Part shown: in pieces, positions 59,974-64,000 of the stretch
Layout of the letters: every line of letters begins with the position of its first letter
How positions within the stretch are numbered: the stretch's first letter is position 1
DNA from: CAVQJU01 sp963712905
GTDB taxonomy: Bacteria; Acidobacteriota; Vicinamibacteria; Vicinamibacterales; CAVVIG01
Reading direction: 5' to 3'
Assembly: GCA_963712905.1 (NCBI GenBank)
Contig: CAVQJU010000007.1
Location: 248,001 to 312,000 of the forward strand
DNA length: 64,000 bases
Program-made: the position numbers and the translations under genes
Notes under the pieces: generated by a model
What the model saw: the letters and a program-made list of their open reading frames with translations, nothing else
The model's database searches: none
Told to the model about the DNA's origin: nothing

Positions 59974-61779
59974 GTGACCGCGCCGACCACGGACCACGGG
60001 CCGCCGGGCGCTGAGTACACCGCGCGCCTTGCCGCGCGGCGCGACCGGATCGCCGCGCTCGACCGCACGCACCTCCTGATTTCGAACAGTCGTCTCGTGC
60101 TGGCGTGCGCCGGCGCGATCCTGCTGTGGCTCGCGTTTGTCAGCGCCGTGCTGTCGCCGCTGTGGCCGGCGCTCGCGTGGCTCGCGTTCGGCGTGCTGGT
60201 GGTCCTGCACGCGCGGCTGTTTCAGCGAATCGATCGCGCGAGGAACGCGGAGCGCTGGTACGAGCGCGGTCTCAATCGTCTGGCCGGCCGCTGGGCCGGC
60301 GGCGGACGCGACGGGACGGTTTTTCTCCAAGGCCACTCGTATGCGCACGATCTCGATCTGTTCGGCCGCGCCTCGCTGTTCGAGCTGATCAACACGGCGA
60401 GAACGGGCGCCGGAGAGACCACGCTGGCCGAGTGGCTGCGAGCCGGCGCGCCGGTCGAGGAGATCCGGGCCCGCCAGGCCGGCGTCGCGGAACTTCGGCC
60501 GATGCTCGACTTCCGCGAGGACGTCGCCGTGCTCGCCGACGAGTCGGCCATCGGACGCACCGGGGCTCTGGCATCCTGGGCGGCGGCCGCGCCGGCGCGC
60601 TTCTCGCGCACCATCCGGGTGGCGCTGCCTGTTCTGGCCGCGGCGACGGCCGGCCTCGGCGCGATGGCCTACGGGGAGCGCATCAGCCTCACCGTGCTGC
60701 TGCTCTGGATCGGCGGCGTCGCGGAGTTTCAGTGGTTGTGGCGCCGCCGTTTCGAGCACGCCATTCACGCGGTCGAGACACCCGAGCACGACCTGGCGCT
60801 CGTGCTGTCGCTGCTCGAGCGGATCGAGCGGGAGCCATTCGCCTCGCCGCGCCTGACCGCATTGAGGCAGGCGCTGGTCACCAACGGCGTGGTCGCCTCA
60901 CGCCGCATCGCGCAGCTGAGGCGCCTGGTGTCGTGGGTGGACTCGACGCACAACATGATGTTCGCGCCGATTGCCTACCTGCTGCTCGTGAAGCCGCAGC
61001 TGGCGGTGGCGATCGATCGCTGGCACGTCCGCTACGGCCCCGCCGTCGGCGAGTGGCTTCGCGCCATCGGCGAGATTGAGGCGCTCGGCGCGCTGGCGAC
61101 CTACGCGTTCGAGCATCCGGCGGATCCGTTTCCGGAGTTGTCGGCGGACGGGCCCGTGTTCGAAGGAGTCGCGCTGGGCCATCCGCTGATTCCGGACGAA
61201 AGCTCGGTGCGCAACGACGTGCTGATCGGCGGCTCTGCCGGCCCCCGCGTGATCGTCGTCAGCGGCTCGAACATGTCGGGGAAGAGCACGCTGCTCCGGT
61301 CGGTGGGCCTGAATGTCGTACTGGCGCTCTCGGGCGGTCCCGTTCGTGCGGCGCGGCTGCGGGTCTCGCCGCTGGTCCTGGGTGCGACGCTCCGCATCGA
61401 AGACTCGCTGCCGGCCGGCCACTCGCGCTTCTACGCGGAAATACTTCGCCTGCGCGAAATCGTCGAGTCGGCCCGCGGCCCGATCCCGCTGCTGTTCCTG
61501 CTGGACGAGATTCTGCACGGGACCAACTCGCACGACCGGCGCATCGGCGCCGAAGGTATCGTGACGGCGCTGGTGAAGCTGGGCGCCGTCGGGCTGGTCA
61601 CGACCCACGATCTGGCGCTCACCGAGTTGCCGCGATCGCTCGGTGCGGTTGCGGCGAATGCCCATTTCGAGGACACGCTCGAGAACGGCCGGATGGTCTT
61701 CGACTACACGATGCGTCCGGGTGTCGTGGAGCACAGCAACGCGCTCGCGCTGATGCGCGCCGTCGGGCTGGATGTATAG
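59974..61779 (+). CDS. MutS-like ATPase with transmembrane segments
   Basis: 601 residues from a GTG. Two hydrophobic segments near the N-terminus (LVLACAGAILLWLAFVSAVL and LAWLAFGVLVVLHARLF, residues 42-78) and another pair at about 210-245 suggest membrane anchoring. The C-terminal part is a MutS domain V ATPase: Walker A GSNMSGKSTLLRSVG, signature-like DSLPAGHSRFYAEI, Walker B LLFLLDEILHGTNSHDRR and the sensor TTHDLALTEL. The mismatch-recognition domain I of true MutS is absent. Membrane-associated MutS relatives of this kind are widespread in Bacteroidota and Acidobacteriota with unknown function. Placement next to ku is suggestive of DNA metabolism, nothing more. Confidence 0.85.
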   Translation: MTAPTTDHGPPGAEYTARLAARRDRIAALDRTHLLISNSRLVLACAGAILLWLAFVSAVLSPLWPALAWLAFGVLVVLHARLFQRIDRARNAERWYERGLNRLAGRWAGGGRDGTVFLQGHSYAHDLDLFGRASLFELINTARTGAGETTLAEWLRAGAPVEEIRARQAGVAELRPMLDFREDVAVLADESAIGRTGALASWAAAAPARFSRTIRVALPVLAAATAGLGAMAYGERISLTVLLLWIGGVAEFQWLWRRRFEHAIHAVETPEHDLALVLSLLERIEREPFASPRLTALRQALVTNGVVASRRIAQLRRLVSWVDSTHNMMFAPIAYLLLVKPQLAVAIDRWHVRYGPAVGEWLRAIGEIEALGALATYAFEHPADPFPELSADGPVFEGVALGHPLIPDESSVRNDVLIGGSAGPRVIVVSGSNMSGKSTLLRSVGLNVVLALSGGPVRAARLRVSPLVLGATLRIEDSLPAGHSRFYAEILRLREIVESARGPIPLLFLLDEILHGTNSHDRRIGAEGIVTALVKLGAVGLVTTHDLALTELPRSLGAVAANAHFEDTLENGRMVFDYTMRPGVVEHSNALALMRAVGLDV

Positions 61780-61786
61780 GAACTCT

Positions 61787-61841
61787 GTAGCGCGGGCCTT
61801 TCAGGCCCGCGACTCCGGCGGCCCTGAAAGGGCCGCCCTAC
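61787..61841. repeat. Bipartite palindromic element (GTAG...CTAC) between convergent genes
   Basis: GCGGGCCTTTCAGGCCCGC and GGCGGCCCTGAAAGGGCCGCC form hairpins bounded by GTAG and CCTAC. The right CTA is the (reverse-complement) stop codon of the CDP-alcohol phosphatidyltransferase gene. The MutS-like stop is eight bases to the left. Confidence 0.9.
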
Positions 61842-62722
61842 AGGTAAGACTTGATGATGCCGATGAGGCCGGGGCCCGTGGCCGTCGGGTCGCCGAGCCA
61901 GTCGGGGGGCGTCAGCCAGACGAACGCCAGGATCGCGATGACCCACAAGTCGTAGGGAATCGTCGTGCGTTCGTCGGTCCAGAAGAACGCCCGGTTGAAG
62001 ACGCCGGCTGCGCCGTCCTTCGACGGCATCGGGCGGCCGTTCAGGACCAGATACGTGTAGTAGATCCGGTTCGCGACGGCGAGGATCGACAGCGCCAGGA
62101 TCACCCAGAGCACGGCGGCCATCCGGTTCGTGAACGCGCCGATCATGAACAGCACGATGCGCTCCGGCCGCTCCATGAAGCCCACTTTGCACTTCTCGAC
62201 CAGCGATTCGGCTCGCGCCCGCGCGTAGCTGGTCATGATCGAAAAGATGAGCGTCAACGACGCCACCATCACGTAGTCGCTACGGCCCAGCTTCGAATAG
62301 AGAAAGATCAGGCCGGTCAGCAGCGCCAGGTCGGAAAGCCGATCGAGCGTCGAGTCCCAGAACGCGCCGAACTGCGACTGCAGCTGCAGTTCATGCGCGA
62401 CTTTCCCGTCGATCATGTCGAAGATGTTCGCGATGACGATAATCACGCCGGCCCGGACGAAATGGCCGTAGCCGAGCGCGAACGCGGCGGCGACGTTGAT
62501 CAGATACCCAATGAGCGTCAGCGTGTTGGGATGGACCCGCAGCGCCACGCAGAGCGCGATGATGGCCCTCAGCGGGAACATGCACAGCGTGCCGATGACG
62601 CCGGTAAACGTCCGGCGCGGCGCGGTCGCCTCGGCGGCGTCGCTGGTGGGGTGGCTGGCGGCCCTCTCGTCGAGCCTCGCGCGCGAGCGCGCGGTGTAGC
62701 GTAAAATGGATGGTTTAGGCAC
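61838..62722 (-). CDS. CDP-alcohol phosphatidyltransferase-family membrane enzyme
   Basis: About 294 residues if the GTG at 62722 (VPKPSILRYTARSRARLDE) is used; the first in-frame ATG is inside the first helix (CMFPLRAII), so the longer form is favoured. Five or six membrane helices are present. The catalytic motif reads DMIDGKVAHELQLQSQFGAFWDSTLD, which fits D-x2-D-G-x2-A-R-x8-G-x3-D-x3-D except that His replaces the usual Arg. The C-terminal part (TSYARARAESLVEKCKVGFMERPERIVLFMIG) resembles the phosphatidylinositol/archaetidylinositol synthase group. It would make a phospholipid from a CDP-activated donor and an alcohol. It is divergent from uvrC with a gap of only 27 bases. Confidence 0.85.
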   Translation of the reverse strand: MPKPSILRYTARSRARLDERAASHPTSDAAEATAPRRTFTGVIGTLCMFPLRAIIALCVALRVHPNTLTLIGYLINVAAAFALGYGHFVRAGVIIVIANIFDMIDGKVAHELQLQSQFGAFWDSTLDRLSDLALLTGLIFLYSKLGRSDYVMVASLTLIFSIMTSYARARAESLVEKCKVGFMERPERIVLFMIGAFTNRMAAVLWVILALSILAVANRIYYTYLVLNGRPMPSKDGAAGVFNRAFFWTDERTTIPYDLWVIAILAFVWLTPPDWLGDPTATGPGLIGIIKSYL

Positions 62723-62749
62723 GGATCGCGAGACGCGACATAGTAGCGT

Positions 62750-64000
62750 ATGGCCATCCAGGATCTCAAGGAGCAGATCGTCCGGCTGCCGGAGCAACCT
62801 GGCGTCTACCTGTACTTCAACGCCGACGGGGAGACGATCTATATCGGGAAGGCGCGGGCGCTGCGCGACCGCGTCCGTAACTACCTCGGGGCCTACGGCC
62901 CCGATCCCAAGACCAACGCCCTCCTCGACGAGGCCGCCCGCCTCGAGGTCATCGTCACCGACTCGGTGGTGGAGGCGCTGGCCCTCGAAAACAACCTGAT
63001 CAAGCAGCGGACGCCCAAGTACAACATCCTGCTGCGCGACGACAAGACGTACCCCTACCTGCAGTTGACGACGAACGAGGCGTTTCCGCGCGTGCTGGTG
63101 GCTCGGCGGGTGGCGCGTGACGGCAGCTTTTACGCCGGCCCGTTCATGCCGGCGCAGTTCGCCCGGAAGACCATGTCGCTGACGCACCGTCTTTTCGGGA
63201 TGCGGTCCTGCAACGAGGTCATCACCGGCAAGCGCGACCGGCCCTGCCTCGAATACGACATCAAGCGGTGCATCGCCCCCTGCGTCGAGACGGTGTGCTC
63301 GCCCGAGGAGTACGGCCGCGCCGTGAAGCTGACGCACCTGTTCCTCGAGGGCCGCAACGACGAGCTGATCAAGACGCTCGAGACGCGAATGACGGACGCT
63401 GCGTCTGCCGAGCGGTTCGAGGAGGCCGCCCACCACCGGGACGCGATGCGGACGGTGGAAACGCTTCGCGACCGCCAGCAGAAGATGGCCACGGTGGAGT
63501 TCGGGCACCGCGACGTGTTCGGGCTCAAGCTGGGCCCGAAGGGCGTGGCGATTCAGGTCTTTCAGGTCCGCAGCGGCCGCGTGGTCGAACGCATCGAGCT
63601 CGGCACCGACGAAGCGATCGTCGGATCCACCGAAGGCGAAGTGCTGGAGGCGGCGATACAGCAGTTCTACGAGCTCAGGCCGGCGCCGCCCGACATCCAC
63701 GTGCCCTCGGAGCCCGACGAGCGCGAGGCGCTCGAGACCTGGCTGTCCGACCGTGCCGGCCGCCGCGTGCGCATCGTCGTGCCGCAGCGCGGCGAGAAGC
63801 GCGGGCTCGTGGAACTGGCGACGCGCAACGCCGCCCTGGCGTATACCACACGGTTCAACCAGGCCACGGCGGCGCAGTACGACGCGCTCGAGACGCTGCA
63901 GGCCGTCCTTGGACTGCCGTCGCTGCCGCGCCGGATCGAGTGCTTCGATATCTCGACGATTCAGGGCAGCGAGACGGTTGCGTCGATGGTGGTGTGCGAG
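62750..64000 (+). CDS. uvrC: Excinuclease ABC subunit C (3' end outside the window)
   Basis: 417 codons are present from the ATG at 62750 with no stop before the window end. Residues 15-95 form the GIY-YIG endonuclease domain (LPEQPGVYLYFNADGETIYIGKARALRDRVRNYL). Cys residues follow in SCNEVITGKRDRPCLEYDIKRCIAPCVETVCSPEEYG, and the UVR segment is RFEEAAHHRDAMRTVETLRDRQQ. The second, RNase H-like nuclease domain starts at RRIECFDISTIQGSETVASMVV, where Asp of FDIS is catalytic, just before the cut. It makes the two incisions around UvrA/B-marked damage. uvrA is 20 kb away. Confidence 0.97.
   Translation, partial: MAIQDLKEQIVRLPEQPGVYLYFNADGETIYIGKARALRDRVRNYLGAYGPDPKTNALLDEAARLEVIVTDSVVEALALENNLIKQRTPKYNILLRDDKTYPYLQLTTNEAFPRVLVARRVARDGSFYAGPFMPAQFARKTMSLTHRLFGMRSCNEVITGKRDRPCLEYDIKRCIAPCVETVCSPEEYGRAVKLTHLFLEGRNDELIKTLETRMTDAASAERFEEAAHHRDAMRTVETLRDRQQKMATVEFGHRDVFGLKLGPKGVAIQVFQVRSGRVVERIELGTDEAIVGSTEGEVLEAAIQQFYELRPAPPDIHVPSEPDEREALETWLSDRAGRRVRIVVPQRGEKRGLVELATRNAALAYTTRFNQATAAQYDALETLQAVLGLPSLPRRIECFDISTIQGSETVASMVVCE

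Noticed and set aside
61838..63700. 620-codon minus-strand frame covering the start of uvrC
   Set aside because: Only the part up to about 62722 shows CDP-alcohol phosphatidyltransferase sequence; the rest is antisense to uvrC.
1..64000. Search for insertion sequences, integrases, phage genes, toxin-antitoxin or known defence systems
   Set aside because: No transposase, integrase, reverse transcriptase, restriction or defence motif was recognised. The MutS-like ATPase and Ku were considered as defence components but there is no supporting neighbour.

Overview
The window looks like a chromosomal contig from an uncultured, GC-rich member of the Acidobacteriota, most likely the Vicinamibacteria. 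This is inferred from gene style: an Oar-type TonB receptor with a carboxypeptidase-regulatory plug, winged-helix/TPR regulators, soluble quinoproteins, lineage-type secreted proteins of unknown function, and abundant palindromic intergenic repeats whose translated form is VRLKPDAT. No phage, insertion sequence, CRISPR array or rRNA was seen. One tRNA (Thr, CGT) is present. Many genes carry single-base frameshifts, and about 1.6-4.8 kb is riddled with them while the codons between stay intact. That points to assembly or sequencing error more than to decay.

Layout. 0-16.4 kb: a mostly co-directional, translationally coupled catabolic cluster with alpha/beta hydrolases, two tannase/feruloyl-esterase-like proteins, three members of a secreted family, a GntR regulator, a GMC oxidoreductase with its small subunit, an alanine-glyoxylate-type aminotransferase and a glycolate/D-lactate-type FAD/Fe-S dehydrogenase. 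16.4-25 kb: a large TonB receptor, a convergent MFS transporter, an M16 peptidase and a PD40 beta-propeller protein. Together the first 21 kb suggests uptake and oxidation of plant ester or polyphenol-like compounds (inference). 25-39 kb: regulators, an NCS2-type permease, oligoendopeptidase F, a cytochrome c/quinoprotein pair, a TIM-barrel isomerase and secreted proteins. 39.5-45 kb: tRNA-Thr, a cupin, then uvrA, a HEAT-repeat protein and a 3-methyladenine glycosylase overlapping as a probable DNA-repair operon.

47.8-53 kb is the most interesting part. A short leader ORF with five consecutive cysteine codons sits ahead of a strong intrinsic terminator, which ends two bases before a siroheme synthase gene overlapping a sulfite/nitrite reductase. 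A complementary antiterminator segment lies exactly where a ribosome stalled on those Cys codons would expose it. Just downstream, a SAM-I riboswitch precedes a threonine-synthase-family gene. Two independent sulfur-metabolite-sensing RNA devices therefore lie within about 4 kb.

53-64 kb: HtrA protease with Hsp20, EF-P with a purine-NTP phosphatase, a compact dcd-thyX-dut operon for dTMP synthesis, Ku, a membrane-anchored MutS-like ATPase, a CDP-alcohol phosphatidyltransferase and the start of uvrC.

Repeats are a second theme. Palindromic elements with GTAG...CTAC ends, or with TGAT...ATCA ends, sit at gene ends and supply the stop codons of several genes. Related elements and short tandem repeats have also been absorbed in frame into the siroheme synthase and UvrA coding regions.
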